The notes: generated by a model from the letters alone, not told the origin. Numbered from the stretch's first letter, positions 1-9,317 are shown. The stretch: 64,000 nt of DNA from Streptomyces sp. NBC_01267 (GCF_036241575.1 NZ_CP108455.1:3778001-3842000); one strand, 5' to 3'. Translations and numbers: made by a program.

Positions 1-8
1 CCGCGCCG

Positions 9-1280
9 CTACTCACTGCGCACGACCGGGCGCTGGTCCAAGGCGGTCAGCGTGGCGGCGAGGACGTGCGCGCCCTGCTCGATGTCGGCGGGCGCGGTGA
101 ACTCCTCGGGGCAGTGGCTGAGCCCGCCCTCGGACGGCACGAAGATCATGCCCATGGGGCCGAGCCGGGCCAGGTGCGCGGCGTCGTGGCCCGCCCCGGA
201 CGGGACGGCCTGCCAGGACAGGCCGAGCCGGTCGGCCGACTGCCCGATGACGTCCTGCAACAACGCGTCCGTGGGCACCGGGTCCTGGTCGGTGAGGTAC
301 TCGACGTCGAACTCGACGCCCCGCTTCGCGGCTTCCCCGGCGACCTCGTCGACGATCTGCCGGCGCGCTCCCTGGAGCCAACTGCCGTCCACGCTGCGGA
401 TCTCCGCCCAGAGCCGCGCCCGGTCCGTGATGACGCCCATCGATTCGGGGCCCGACTCGATGCAGCCGGGCGTGGCCACCCCGTGCACCGGCGCTCCGCA
501 TCCGGCGCGTTCCACCGCGAGGACCGCCGCCGCAGCGGAGACCAGTGCGTCGTGCCGGTCCGCCATCCTGGTGGTTCCCGCGTGACCGGCCCGGCCCGCG
601 AAGCGCATCAGGAGACGGTCGATCCCGGCGATGGCGGTGACCACGCCGATGCTCGTGCCGGACGTTTCCAGGAGTGCGCCCTGCTCGACGTGCAGCTCCA
701 CGTAGGCGTGCACGTCGCCGGGGCTCCAGGCCTGGCGCAGCGCGGCCTGCGGGTCGAGTCCGAACCTCTCGATCGCGTCGCCGAGCCGGGTCCCCGTACT
801 GTCCACCCGGTCCAGGTGCTCGGGCCGCAGCACTCCGGCGACCGCGCGGGAGCCCAGGCACGAGATGCCGAAGTCGTTGGCCTCCTCGCCGAGGAAGTCC
901 ACGACCAGCAGGTCGTGTTCCAGCGTCACGCCTGTCTCACGGAACCGCTGGGCCACCTCGATTCCGGTCAGGACGCCGACGATGCCGTCGAACCTGCCGC
1001 CCTGGGCGACCGTGTCGGTGTGCGATCCGGTGACCAGCGCGGGGCCGCGCCCCCGGCGGCCGGGCAGCCGCCCGACGATGTTGCCCGCCGGGTCCACGAC
1101 GGGGTCGAGCCCCGCGTCGGCCATCTGCCGGCGTATCCACTCGCGCGAGGCGCGGTACGGCTCGGAGAACACCTCACGGCTCCAGCCGGGGCGCGTGGAG
1201 TCGTGGAACTCCGCGAGCGAGGCGAGGCGCTCGGAGAGCCGTTCGGCTTGGGGCGTCAGGGCGTCCAGATCGATACTCAT
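9..1280 (-). CDS. M20-family amidohydrolase (N-carbamoyl amino acid hydrolase / allantoate amidohydrolase type)
   Basis: The 423-residue protein has the layout of M20 metallopeptidase-family carbamoylases: GSHTDT near residue 87, the FLGEEAND segment with the metal-bridging glutamate, the ELHVEQG segment, the GRAGHAGTTRM dimerisation/substrate segment, and GAGHDA plus LSHCPEE near the C-terminus. These enzymes use two metal ions (Zn or Mn) to remove a carbamoyl or ureido group in the cytoplasm. The GGTA stretch just before the ATG may be its ribosome site. It is the last gene of a minus-strand set behind an IclR regulator and a cyclic amidohydrolase. That pairing (ring opening, then carbamoyl hydrolysis) fits hydantoin, allantoin or pyrimidine breakdown. 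The exact substrate cannot be read from sequence. Confidence 0.85.
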   Translation of the reverse strand: MSIDLDALTPQAERLSERLASLAEFHDSTRPGWSREVFSEPYRASREWIRRQMADAGLDPVVDPAGNIVGRLPGRRGRGPALVTGSHTDTVAQGGRFDGIVGVLTGIEVAQRFRETGVTLEHDLLVVDFLGEEANDFGISCLGSRAVAGVLRPEHLDRVDSTGTRLGDAIERFGLDPQAALRQAWSPGDVHAYVELHVEQGALLETSGTSIGVVTAIAGIDRLLMRFAGRAGHAGTTRMADRHDALVSAAAAVLAVERAGCGAPVHGVATPGCIESGPESMGVITDRARLWAEIRSVDGSWLQGARRQIVDEVAGEAAKRGVEFDVEYLTDQDPVPTDALLQDVIGQSADRLGLSWQAVPSGAGHDAAHLARLGPMGMIFVPSEGGLSHCPEEFTAPADIEQGAHVLAATLTALDQRPVVRSE

Positions 1281-1417
1281 TACCTATCCTTCCGGCAGAT
1301 ACCGGACAGACCTGGCCGTGATCCGGCCAGGGTGAAGGGGGACTTCGTACGTCGGTGGTGCCTCCGGCGGCGACGGCACGGGGACCGCGGAATCCTCCGC
1401 GTCCGGTGCCGTGGTGC

Positions 1418-2212
1418 TCAGAGGTCCTCTCGGGTGCTCTCCTCGTCGGGCGACAGCCACACCTGGGACGCCGCCCGGGGCATGCTGAGCGTGATGTCCT
1501 CGACCGCGTCCCGCAACAGGCCCAACGGCCGGGTGACATCGGCGAGTTCGGCGTGCCGCCCCACCAGGGACACCGCGCAGAGGCACGAGCCGGCGACGAG
1601 AACGGGCATGCCGACGGCGCTGACGCCCGGGGTGAGCCAGCCGTGCGTCACGTGGTGGCCGTCCCTGCGCGCTCCGGCGAGTTCGCGGCGCAGGGCCGCG
1701 GCGTCCGGGGTAGCCGCGGTGAACCGTTGCAGCCGCCCCCGCAGGACCTGACGGCGTACCGTCTCGGGCGCCGTCGCCAGCAGCGGGGTGGCGCTGGCCC
1801 CCGAGTACAGCGCCAGGACCTGACCCGGCCGCAGCGCCACCGTGCCTGATCCGCTGCGGCGGGTGTCCAGGCAGAGCGCGGCGGTGTGCGCCCGCACGGT
1901 CAGCGCCACATCGAGACCGCTGCGCCGCATCAGCCGGGTGAGCACCGGGCGCGCGAGGTCCACCAGGTGCCCGGTCCGGTCGATCGAACGGTCGGCGAGG
2001 CGGTCGGTGGGCAGCAGCGCGCCGTCGACCTCGGCGAGGTACCCGGCCTCCTTGAGCAGCCGTACGTAGCGGTAGGCCGACGACGACGGGATGCCGACGG
2101 CCGCGATGACCTCCGACACGTCGGCCTGGCCCCGGTCCTGGACGAACTCCAGGATCCGCAGCCCCCGGGTCAGGGAGGACAGTTCGCCCACGGTGGGCCG
2201 TTCGATGGTCAT
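1418..2212 (-). CDS. IclR-family transcriptional regulator
   Basis: The 264-residue protein has an N-terminal winged helix-turn-helix (residues about 10-70: SLTRGLRILEFV, then the recognition helix SSSAYRYVRLLKEAGYL) followed by an IclR-type effector domain with the segment GVSAVGMPVL. Length is normal for the family. The ATG lies 2 bp after the stop of the upstream amidohydrolase, so the two are surely co-transcribed and probably coupled. The next gene, the M20 hydrolase, starts 137 bp downstream. The regulator most likely senses a metabolite of the pathway encoded by its neighbours. Whether it represses or activates is not visible. Confidence 0.88.
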   Translation of the reverse strand: MTIERPTVGELSSLTRGLRILEFVQDRGQADVSEVIAAVGIPSSSAYRYVRLLKEAGYLAEVDGALLPTDRLADRSIDRTGHLVDLARPVLTRLMRRSGLDVALTVRAHTAALCLDTRRSGSGTVALRPGQVLALYSGASATPLLATAPETVRRQVLRGRLQRFTAATPDAAALRRELAGARRDGHHVTHGWLTPGVSAVGMPVLVAGSCLCAVSLVGRHAELADVTRPLGLLRDAVEDITLSMPRAASQVWLSPDEESTREDL

Positions 2213-2214
2213 GC

Positions 2215-3615
2215 TCACCTCCGATGCACCTGCTCGCCGCGGCCGGGGGCGCCGGTCAGTCCCTTGCCCGCGTCCCAGACGACGGTGCCACGGCTGAGCG
2301 TCAGCGTGACACGGGCGCCGGGCGCGTACGCGTCGTAGGGGGTCCAGCCTGCGCGGGAGTGCAGGGCCGAGCCGTCGATCCGCCAGGTGTCGTCCGGGGT
2401 GAGCACCATGATGTCCGCGTCGTGGCCCGGGGCCAGCCTGCCCTTGCGGTGCCCGATGCCGTACCGGTCGGCGGGGTTGCTGGTCAGCGCGGCCACCGCC
2501 TGCGAGAACTCCGGCCCGACGCCGAAGCGGCGCAGGCAGGAGCCCAGGGTCGTCGCCACGAGGGTCTCGGTGCCCGGCACCCCCGAGTGGTTGTCCAGGA
2601 TCCGCTCGTGGTCCTTGAACACGGTGGGCCACGGGGCGTGATCGGAGGTGACGGCCGTGGCCAGACCCGTACTGACGGCCTGCCACATGGCGTCGCGGTT
2701 CGCCCCGTCGCGCAACGGAGGGTTGATCTTCAGCCGGCCGCGCGCGCCGCGCATGTCGTCCTCGGTGAAGGTCAGGTAGTGCGGGCACGTCTCGAAGGTG
2801 ATGTCCACCCCCTGCTGCTGGTACCAGCGCACCAGCTCGGCGGACCGGCCCAGGGACAGATGGCACAGGTGCAGCGCGTTGCCCTGGTGGGCGGCGACCT
2901 CCATCGCGGTGAGCACACCGAGCGTCTCCGACACGGGCGGACGGGTCGCGGCGTGCACGGCCGGATCGGTCGACGTACGGTGCCGCTCGTCGGCCAGCAG
3001 CGCCTTGATGATCTCGTTGTTCTCCGCGTGTACGCACAGGGTCGAGCCCACGGCGCCGACGGCCTTCATCACGTCCAGCAGCTCGGCGTCGTCGATGCGC
3101 GGGAACCGGAACGGGTCGGTGTCGAAGAGCGACACCTTGAACCCCACCACTCCCGCGGCGGCCAGCGCCTCGGCCTCCCGCCACCCTCCGCCGGGCGCGA
3201 GGGTACCGAGCAGCGCGACGTCGACGACGGCCTCGTCGGCGACCTTCTCCCGCTTGGCCCCGAGCCGGTCGACCCGGTTGACGGGGCCCGCCTCGTCGAA
3301 GGGCATCTCCACGATCGTGGTCACACCTCCGGCGGCGGCGGCCGAGGTCGAGGCCCGCAGCCCCTCACCCGCATGCGAGTAGGAATGCACGTGGGCGTCC
3401 ACCGCGCCCGGCAGCACGAAGGCGTCCCCGACGTCGATCCGCCGTGCGGCGGGGGGTTCCGCGGCCGTCCCGGTTCCGACGCCGGCAATGACTCCGCCCG
3501 CGACGGCGACCCACCCACGCTCGAATTTCCCGTCCGCGACCGGCACGACCCCGGTAAGGACGATGTCGGCGCGTTCGTGACCCTGTGCCTTTTCCATGGG
3601 GTGCAAGGTAGACAT
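2215..3615 (-). CDS. Cyclic amidohydrolase (allantoinase / dihydropyrimidinase / hydantoinase family)
   Basis: This is a metal-dependent amidohydrolase of about 466 residues. It shows the metal motif DAHVHS, the lysine likely to be carboxylated in GFKVS, further metal-ligand histidines in CVHAEN and HLCHLS, and TSDHAPW with the catalytic aspartate. NPPLRD is a dihydroorotase/allantoinase-class signature. These enzymes open cyclic amide rings in the cytoplasm. The start is uncertain: ATG codons at 3615 and 3597 both lack a clear ribosome site, and an upstream in-frame ATG at 3729 would add 38 unconserved-looking residues. It heads the minus-strand amidohydrolase-IclR-M20 group and is divergent from a UbiD-like decarboxylase. 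Allantoinase is the favoured guess; hydantoinase is the alternative. Confidence 0.82.
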   Translation of the reverse strand: MSTLHPMEKAQGHERADIVLTGVVPVADGKFERGWVAVAGGVIAGVGTGTAAEPPAARRIDVGDAFVLPGAVDAHVHSYSHAGEGLRASTSAAAAGGVTTIVEMPFDEAGPVNRVDRLGAKREKVADEAVVDVALLGTLAPGGGWREAEALAAAGVVGFKVSLFDTDPFRFPRIDDAELLDVMKAVGAVGSTLCVHAENNEIIKALLADERHRTSTDPAVHAATRPPVSETLGVLTAMEVAAHQGNALHLCHLSLGRSAELVRWYQQQGVDITFETCPHYLTFTEDDMRGARGRLKINPPLRDGANRDAMWQAVSTGLATAVTSDHAPWPTVFKDHERILDNHSGVPGTETLVATTLGSCLRRFGVGPEFSQAVAALTSNPADRYGIGHRKGRLAPGHDADIMVLTPDDTWRIDGSALHSRAGWTPYDAYAPGARVTLTLSRGTVVWDAGKGLTGAPGRGEQVHRR

Positions 3616-3809
3616 CCGGATGGCCGGAGCAGAACACCATTCCCGCGGATCGGGAATCGTATGCGGGACGGCCCTTTCCGAACGCCGTGGCACCCCCCTG
3701 ACCTGCCTTGCGTGACCTCGATGACTCATGCAGTATGGCGTGCCACCAGCGGTGGGACATCGCTCCCGTACGCCTTACGAATTGCCATTTCCCGGGAATG
3801 CGAGCACAG

Positions 3810-5258
3810 ATGAACATGGGCGATCAGTCAATGCGGGAATTCCTCGGCGAGTTGGAACGCCGTGGTGAACTCGTCGATATCGACCGCCCCGTCGACCCTC
3901 GCTTCGAACTCGCCAGTGTGCTCGCGCTGTTCGATCGCGGGCCCGCCGTGCGGCTGAACGATGTCGTGGGTTCGGCGCTTCCCGTGGTCGGCAACGTCCT
4001 GTCGAGCCGCGCCCGTATCGCCGCCGCGCTGGGCGTGCGGGTCGCGGACGTCCTCGACACGCTGTCGGCCGCGGTCGCCTCCCGGCGCAAGCCCGAGGTG
4101 GTGGATGCCGCCCGGTGCCAGGAACGGCGGTTCGCCGCCGACGAGGTATGGGAGCGCGTCCTCGCGCCGACCTATTTCACCGAGGACTCCGGCGGGTACC
4201 TGACAGCGGGAATGATCGTCGCCCATGACCCGCGCACCGGCCACCGCAACGCCTCCTACGCCCGGATCAAACCGCTGGGCCCGACGACCGGGTTCGTCGG
4301 GATCGCCCCGAACCACCATCTGACCGCGCTCGCCCGCTCCACCGCGGGTGACGGCCTTCCCGTGGCCGTCACCCTGGGCACCCATCCCGCGATCCAGATG
4401 GCGGCCTGCTTCTATCTCGGCCTCGGCGACGACGAGTTGGAGCACGCGGCACATCTGCTGGGCGCTCCGGTCAAGGTGGTGCGCGCCACGACGAGCGAGG
4501 TGCTCGTGCCCGCCGACGCCGAAGTCGTCATCGAGGGCCTGCTGCACGCGGACCGCCCGGTGCACGAAGGGCTGGTCAGCGAGTACCACGGCATGTACGA
4601 GGACTACGGCGACGGGGTGACGCTGGAGGTCACCGCGCTCACCACACGCGCCGACCCTTCGGTCCAGGTGATCCTGCCGGGGCTCGCCGCCGAGCACGCC
4701 TTCCTCGCCGCGCTGCCGATCGCCGCCGGACTGCGGCATGCGCTGCGCGTGGCCGGCTGCGGTGACACGGATGTCGCCGTGACGCTGTCCGGGGGCGGCC
4801 GGGTCGATGTGGTCGTCGCGCTCGCCGCGCACCAGGGCCGCCAGGCCAAGCGCGCGATCTTCGCCTGTTTCGCCTCCGTCAGCATGGTGAAACAGGTGAC
4901 CGTCGTGGACTCCGACATCGACATCTGGGACGCCGAACACGTCCACTGGGCACGGACCAGCCGGATGCGCTGGGAGCGGGACCTCGTCCTCGTCCCCGAC
5001 GTCCCGGCCGACCGGAACGTGCCGATGCAGCAGGGCGGCACCGTGACGAAGGTCGGCATGGACGCCACGGCCAAGCCCGGCGACCGCACGCCGGGACACA
5101 CACTCGCCGTGCCTCCGCGGGAGACCGTGGACCGGGTGCGCCGCTGGCTCAGGAGCGACGGGCTGGAGGCCCGCATGGCCCCGACTCCGGTGCTGTGGAG
5201 CCTGCTCGACACCGAGGAGGAACCGCCGGCGGATCTCGGCCGCCGTCAGGACGCGTGA
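3810..5258 (+). CDS. UbiD-family decarboxylase
   Basis: This 482-residue protein resembles the UbiD family of prenylated-FMN-dependent (de)carboxylases. It begins with the typical MREFLGELERRGELVDID head, continues with RIKPLGP and NHHL in the cofactor region, and has SEYHGMYEDYGDG in the position of the UbiD glutamate-rich active-site segment. Members decarboxylate aromatic or unsaturated acids in the cytoplasm and need prFMN from a UbiX partner, which is not in this window. Starts at 3810, 3816 or 3831 are all possible; a GGGA at 3794-3797 precedes 3810. It is divergent from the ureide/hydantoin cluster, so a shared regulator is possible. The substrate is unknown. Confidence 0.85.
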   Translation: MNMGDQSMREFLGELERRGELVDIDRPVDPRFELASVLALFDRGPAVRLNDVVGSALPVVGNVLSSRARIAAALGVRVADVLDTLSAAVASRRKPEVVDAARCQERRFAADEVWERVLAPTYFTEDSGGYLTAGMIVAHDPRTGHRNASYARIKPLGPTTGFVGIAPNHHLTALARSTAGDGLPVAVTLGTHPAIQMAACFYLGLGDDELEHAAHLLGAPVKVVRATTSEVLVPADAEVVIEGLLHADRPVHEGLVSEYHGMYEDYGDGVTLEVTALTTRADPSVQVILPGLAAEHAFLAALPIAAGLRHALRVAGCGDTDVAVTLSGGGRVDVVVALAAHQGRQAKRAIFACFASVSMVKQVTVVDSDIDIWDAEHVHWARTSRMRWERDLVLVPDVPADRNVPMQQGGTVTKVGMDATAKPGDRTPGHTLAVPPRETVDRVRRWLRSDGLEARMAPTPVLWSLLDTEEEPPADLGRRQDA

Positions 5259-5414
5259 TCCGGCCCGCCCTGCGGGCGGCAGCAACGTCGAGGACCGGGC
5301 CGGCGCGCCGCCGCGGCCCGCGGGAACGGGCCCCGGTCGGGCGTCGGCCGCCCCGGACCTCAGTCGGCGATACCGGTCCGGGCGACCACACGGTCGATAC
5401 GGCACCGCACGAGG

Positions 5415-5540
5415 ATGGACGACCCGTTCCGCGAGGGAGTCCTGACCATCGCCCGAGCGACCTCGAAGGCCGAACTCAGCTGGCTCGAACGGACGTTGAA
5501 GGACCTGACCAGCGCGGCCCCGGCGGCTCCCACCCACTGA
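5415..5540 (+). CDS. Possible 41-residue ORF, perhaps a gene remnant
   Basis: The 5259-5712 interval holds no clear gene. Inside it is a short ORF, ATG after GCACGAGG, encoding MDDPFREGVLTIAR and then a helical stretch (AELSWLERTLKDL). Third positions are G/C-rich, as in coding DNA here, but no family is recognisable. It could be the end of a lost regulator gene. The remainder of the interval is ordinary spacer; its last 100 bp contain an A/T-rich tract (5600-5632) that probably carries the promoter of the next gene. Confidence 0.2.
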   Translation: MDDPFREGVLTIARATSKAELSWLERTLKDLTSAAPAAPTH

Positions 5541-5712
5541 CGCCCTCCACCCGCATCTGGCCGGAATCGCGCGTTCCGCGGCTGAATCGCCCCAGGTCCG
5601 GTAACAAAGACAACAATTAAACAATTATTCGGGATCCTCGCCGCGCGCTCCACGTCTCAGTTCATGGACACAGTCGTCCCACAGGACGAATTCTGAACAA
5701 GGAGCCCGCACC

Positions 5713-7659
5713 ATGCGCAGATCACTGTTGCCGAAGAAGCGCCAGGCCGAGGCCGACGGCCGCCGGCGCCTCATCGACTATCCGCGCCGGGGCAGAGCGG
5801 GCCTGCGGCGGTGGCTGCCGTCGTGGCGGCTGCAGTTGGGGACCTTCCTGCTGTGCGCGGGCAGCCTGGCCGTGCTGTTCGCCGTCGTGTACGCGCGCAT
5901 CGACATCCCGGACGAGAACGCGGCGGCCCGCCAGGAGGCCAACGTCTACTACTGGGCGGACGGCAGCCAGATGGTGGCCACGGGTGCGGTGGACCGGCAG
6001 CTCGTGCCGCTGGCGAAAATACCCCTGTCCGTACAGCACTCGGTGGTGGCGGCGGAGAACGCGAGCTTCTACAGCGATGCCGGGGTCTCGGTCACCGGCC
6101 AGGCGCGTGCGGTCGTCAACATGGTCAAGGGGCAGGACACCCAGGGCGGCTCGACGATCACCCAGCAGTACGTGAAGAACACCTACCTGTCGCGGCAGCA
6201 GACCTACACCCGCAAGTTCAAGGAATTCTTCATCGCGCTGAAGCTGAGCCGCCACAAATCCAAGGACGACATCCTGCAGGGGTATCTCAACACCAGCTGG
6301 TTCGGGCGCGGGGCGTACGGCATCCAGGCCGCCGCAGGCGCGTACTACGGCGTCCCCGCCAAGGATCTCGACCCCAGCCAGGCCGCGATGCTGGCGGCGC
6401 TGCTGAAGGGCTCGGAACAGTTCGACCCCACGCTCAGCGCGGCGAACCACAAGCGCGCCGTCGCGCGGTGGGGCTGGATCCTGGACCGGCAGGTCACGTT
6501 GGGCATGATGAGCCCGGCCGAGCGCGCCACGTACCGGACCTTCCCGGAGCCCAAGCGGGAGTCCCGGTCGACCAGCATGTCCGGCCAGACCGGCTACCTC
6601 GTCGGCGTGGCCAACGGCTACCTCAAGAAACGCATCGGTCTCGACGACAAGGCCCTCGCACTCGGCGGCTACCAGATCCACACCACGTTCGAGAAGGACA
6701 AGGTGGAGCGGTTGCGGCAGGCCGTCGAGGAGGTCACCGGCCACGGCCTGGCCCCCAAAAAACGTGCCGCCGACCGTTACGTAGAGGTGGGTGCGGCCTC
6801 CGTCCGGCCCGAGGACGGGGCCATCGTCGCCCTCTACGGTGGCGCCGACGCCACCCAGCACTTCACCGACAACGCCGACACCACCGGAGTCCCGGTCGGC
6901 TCGGCGTTCAAGCCCTTCGCCCTCGCCGCCTACTACCAGGGCATGCTGGCCGGCGGGCCGCACACCCTCCGCGTCTACCCGGCGATTCCCGACCCGAAGA
7001 CCCTGGAGCACGCCCTGGTGACCTCGGCCCACGCGCCGTTCGTCCAGCTCGGCAAGTCCATAGGATGGAAGCAGGTCAGGGACACGGCCGTACAGACCGG
7101 GTTGCTCCGGAGCAGCATGGCTCCGCTGGAACAGACCTTCCCCACCGGCACCTCGACGCCCAGCGCCATCCGCATGGCCGACGCCTACGCGACCTTCGCC
7201 AACTACGGGACGCAGAGCGACCCGTACTCGGTGACCCGGGTCCTCAAGGGCCGGAAGACCCTCGACGGCCTCGACCGTCCCCGCTCCCGCCGCGTCCTCC
7301 AGCCGAAGACGGTGGCCGTCGTCAACCAGACACTCCAGGACGTGGCCCGCACCACCGGCGCCAAGAGCGTCGTCCCCGACGTGGCGTCCATCGCCACCGG
7401 CACGAGCGACCGCACCAAGTCGGCCTGGTTCGTCGGCTACACCAAGGAGCTGTCCACCGCCGTCACGCTCTTCCGCAACAAGCCCGGCCGGCCTCAACTC
7501 CTGCCCCTCCAGGGCGTGGGCGGCGCCGACTCCGAGCGGGGCAACGTCTTCCCGCCGCGGATCTGGGCCCGGTTCATGGGCGGCTCCGCCCACTTCACCC
7601 TGAACCGCACCGGGCACGGCGAGCGGGAACGGCCCGGCCGTCCCGGACCCACCGGATAG
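5713..7659 (+). CDS. Bifunctional (class A) penicillin-binding protein with degenerate transpeptidase motifs
   Basis: The 648-residue protein has a cytoplasmic basic head, one membrane anchor (about 40-60), a GT51 glycosyltransferase domain (catalytic E115 in AENASFY; GGSTITQQYVKN at 145; RKFKEFFIALKLS), and a penicillin-binding domain (about 350-630). The SxxK box is intact (SAFK, 397-400). Where SxN is expected it has SAH (438-440), and where KTG is expected it has ATG (561-563). The stretch between the first two boxes is also short. Glycan polymerisation looks intact; cross-linking is doubtful. It acts at the outer face of the membrane. It is single, preceded by an A/T-rich promoter-like region and followed by CCCGTA repeats. 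Confidence 0.9.
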   Translation: MRRSLLPKKRQAEADGRRRLIDYPRRGRAGLRRWLPSWRLQLGTFLLCAGSLAVLFAVVYARIDIPDENAAARQEANVYYWADGSQMVATGAVDRQLVPLAKIPLSVQHSVVAAENASFYSDAGVSVTGQARAVVNMVKGQDTQGGSTITQQYVKNTYLSRQQTYTRKFKEFFIALKLSRHKSKDDILQGYLNTSWFGRGAYGIQAAAGAYYGVPAKDLDPSQAAMLAALLKGSEQFDPTLSAANHKRAVARWGWILDRQVTLGMMSPAERATYRTFPEPKRESRSTSMSGQTGYLVGVANGYLKKRIGLDDKALALGGYQIHTTFEKDKVERLRQAVEEVTGHGLAPKKRAADRYVEVGAASVRPEDGAIVALYGGADATQHFTDNADTTGVPVGSAFKPFALAAYYQGMLAGGPHTLRVYPAIPDPKTLEHALVTSAHAPFVQLGKSIGWKQVRDTAVQTGLLRSSMAPLEQTFPTGTSTPSAIRMADAYATFANYGTQSDPYSVTRVLKGRKTLDGLDRPRSRRVLQPKTVAVVNQTLQDVARTTGAKSVVPDVASIATGTSDRTKSAWFVGYTKELSTAVTLFRNKPGRPQLLPLQGVGGADSERGNVFPPRIWARFMGGSAHFTLNRTGHGERERPGRPGPTG

Positions 7660-7663
7660 GCAC

Positions 7664-7702
7664 CCGCAGCCGCACCCGTACCCGTACCCGTACCCGTACC
7701 CC
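7664..7702. repeat. CCCGTA hexamer tandem repeat
   Basis: Just after the PBP stop, related CCGCAC/CCCGTA hexamers follow one another, with four exact CCCGTA units at 7675-7698. No hairpin is formed. A sister CCGCAC tract occurs at 17056-17093 after the response regulator. Confidence 0.7.
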
Positions 7703-7862
7703 GCATCAAGGTTCGGTCCGGTGTTTGCCATGAGCATCCCAAGGATTCATCCCCAGGCAAAGCGTTCGATATCAATGAACGCCCGCTCTTGCTCTGCGCA
7801 CGCCCCCCGGATGGGATCACGGCAACCGCTCCGCCCGGCTCCGCTCCATACAAGGAGAAGTC

Positions 7863-9233
7863 ATGCGCATAGCCAGACCCCGGTCTCGCGCCGGAATCAG
7901 AACGGCCGGGGCCACCGCCCTCGTTGCCGCCGCGATGACAGTCGCCCCCCTGAGCAGCACCACCGTGTCCGCGCACGCGGCACCGCAGACCAGGGCGGTC
8001 CCGGCGGTAGCAGGTCACCGGCTGGTCAGCGGGGTGAGCAGCCCGCTGCCCATCGAGCAGTGCCAGGCGCAGTGGAAGATCGCCTGCTACAGCCCGGTCC
8101 AGTACCGCCAGGCGTACGACCTCGACGCGCTGTACAAGTCCGGCGTCACCGGCAAGGGCCGCACGATCGTCATCGTCGACTCGTTCGGCTCGCCGACCAT
8201 CCAGCACGACCTGGACGTCTACAGCGGGCAGTTCGGGATGAAGAGCACCCAGGTGCAGGTCAAGAAGTGGGGCCATGTCCCCGCGTTCGACCCGACCGAC
8301 GCCGACATGACCGGCTGGGCCGGCGAGACGACGCTCGACGTGGAGATGGCCCACGCCGTCGCCCCCGACGCCAAGATCGTGCTCGTCGAGACCGGGGTCG
8401 CGGAGACCGAGGGCGTCACCGGTCTGCCGGAGATGATGTCCGCCGAGAAGGACCTCATCGACCACGGCGTCGGCGATGTGATCACGCAGAGCTTCGGCGC
8501 CACGGAGAACACCTTCCCCGGCTTCGACAAGGGCGACTTCTCCAGCATCGGCAAGCTGCGTTACGCGTTCGAGGACGCGGCCGCGCACGGCGTGACCGTC
8601 CTGGCCTCGTCCGGTGACGGCGGCGCCACCGACAGCACGGCGGACGGCAACGGCTACTACACCGAGCGCGTCAACTCCTGGCCCTCGTCCGACCCGTTGG
8701 TGACGTCGATCGGCGGCACCCAGCTGCACCTGGACGACAAGGGCGACCGCACCTCGCCGGACAGTGTGTACAACGACTACGGCGCGGGTGGCGGCGGCCA
8801 GTCGCACGTCTTCACCCGCCCCGCGTACCAGAACGGCGTGAAGAACGTCGTCGGCGCCCGCCGCGGCACCCCGGACATCTCGATGGCCGCCGCGGTCGAC
8901 GGCGGTGCCTGGGTGTACTCCAGCTACGACCCGACGGCCGTCGGCTGGGACGTCTACGGCGGAACGAGCGAGGCCAGCCCCCTGTTCTCGGGCATCGTCG
9001 CCCTCGCCGACCAGGCCGCGGGCCACCGGGTGGGAGACATCCACAAGGCGCTGTACACCCTGGTCCACCGCAAGTCGTCCGGCATCGTGGACGTCAACGA
9101 CGGCACGGACAACAGCTATGCGGGGGTGACCGGTTACCCCGCCGTCAACGGCTACGACATGGCCACCGGCGTCGGCACGATCGACGCGGCCCGCTTCGTC
9201 CGGTCCCTCTCCCACGCGAGCCACCGCGGCTGA
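7863..9233 (+). CDS. Secreted S53-family (sedolisin) serine-carboxyl peptidase
   Basis: The 456-residue precursor starts with a signal peptide (basic head, hydrophobic core 17-37, AHA-type cleavage near 40). The sedolisin triad is clear: E155 and D159 in GETTLDVEM, nucleophile S369 in YGGTSEASP, and oxyanion D252 in SSGDGG. The C-terminal NGYDMATGVG region is the usual calcium-site end of the fold. The enzyme should cleave proteins outside the cell, often at acid pH. The catalytic domain begins within about 50 residues of the signal peptide, so the large pro-domain common in this family is absent. An AAGGAGAAG ribosome site precedes the ATG. It is a single gene closed by a strong hairpin. Confidence 0.9.
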   Translation: MRIARPRSRAGIRTAGATALVAAAMTVAPLSSTTVSAHAAPQTRAVPAVAGHRLVSGVSSPLPIEQCQAQWKIACYSPVQYRQAYDLDALYKSGVTGKGRTIVIVDSFGSPTIQHDLDVYSGQFGMKSTQVQVKKWGHVPAFDPTDADMTGWAGETTLDVEMAHAVAPDAKIVLVETGVAETEGVTGLPEMMSAEKDLIDHGVGDVITQSFGATENTFPGFDKGDFSSIGKLRYAFEDAAAHGVTVLASSGDGGATDSTADGNGYYTERVNSWPSSDPLVTSIGGTQLHLDDKGDRTSPDSVYNDYGAGGGGQSHVFTRPAYQNGVKNVVGARRGTPDISMAAAVDGGAWVYSSYDPTAVGWDVYGGTSEASPLFSGIVALADQAAGHRVGDIHKALYTLVHRKSSGIVDVNDGTDNSYAGVTGYPAVNGYDMATGVGTIDAARFVRSLSHASHRG

Positions 9234-9274
9234 CCACCGCACCGCACCGCGCCGGATCCCGGCGCACCTCTCCC

Positions 9275-9317
9275 CACAGCCGTACGGGCTCCGCACAGCC
9301 GGGCCCGTACGGCTGTG
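9275..9317 (+). terminator. Intrinsic terminator hairpin after the S53 peptidase
   Basis: A perfect 15-bp stem (CACAGCCGTACGGGC at 9275-9289 pairing with 9303-9317) closes a 13-nt loop, 41 bp after the peptidase stop. There is no U-tract, as is usual in Streptomyces. Confidence 0.75.

Noticed and set aside
5360..5653. 97-codon minus-strand frame before the PBP gene
   Set aside because: It crosses the A/T-rich promoter-like stretch and has no recognisable domain or ribosome site.
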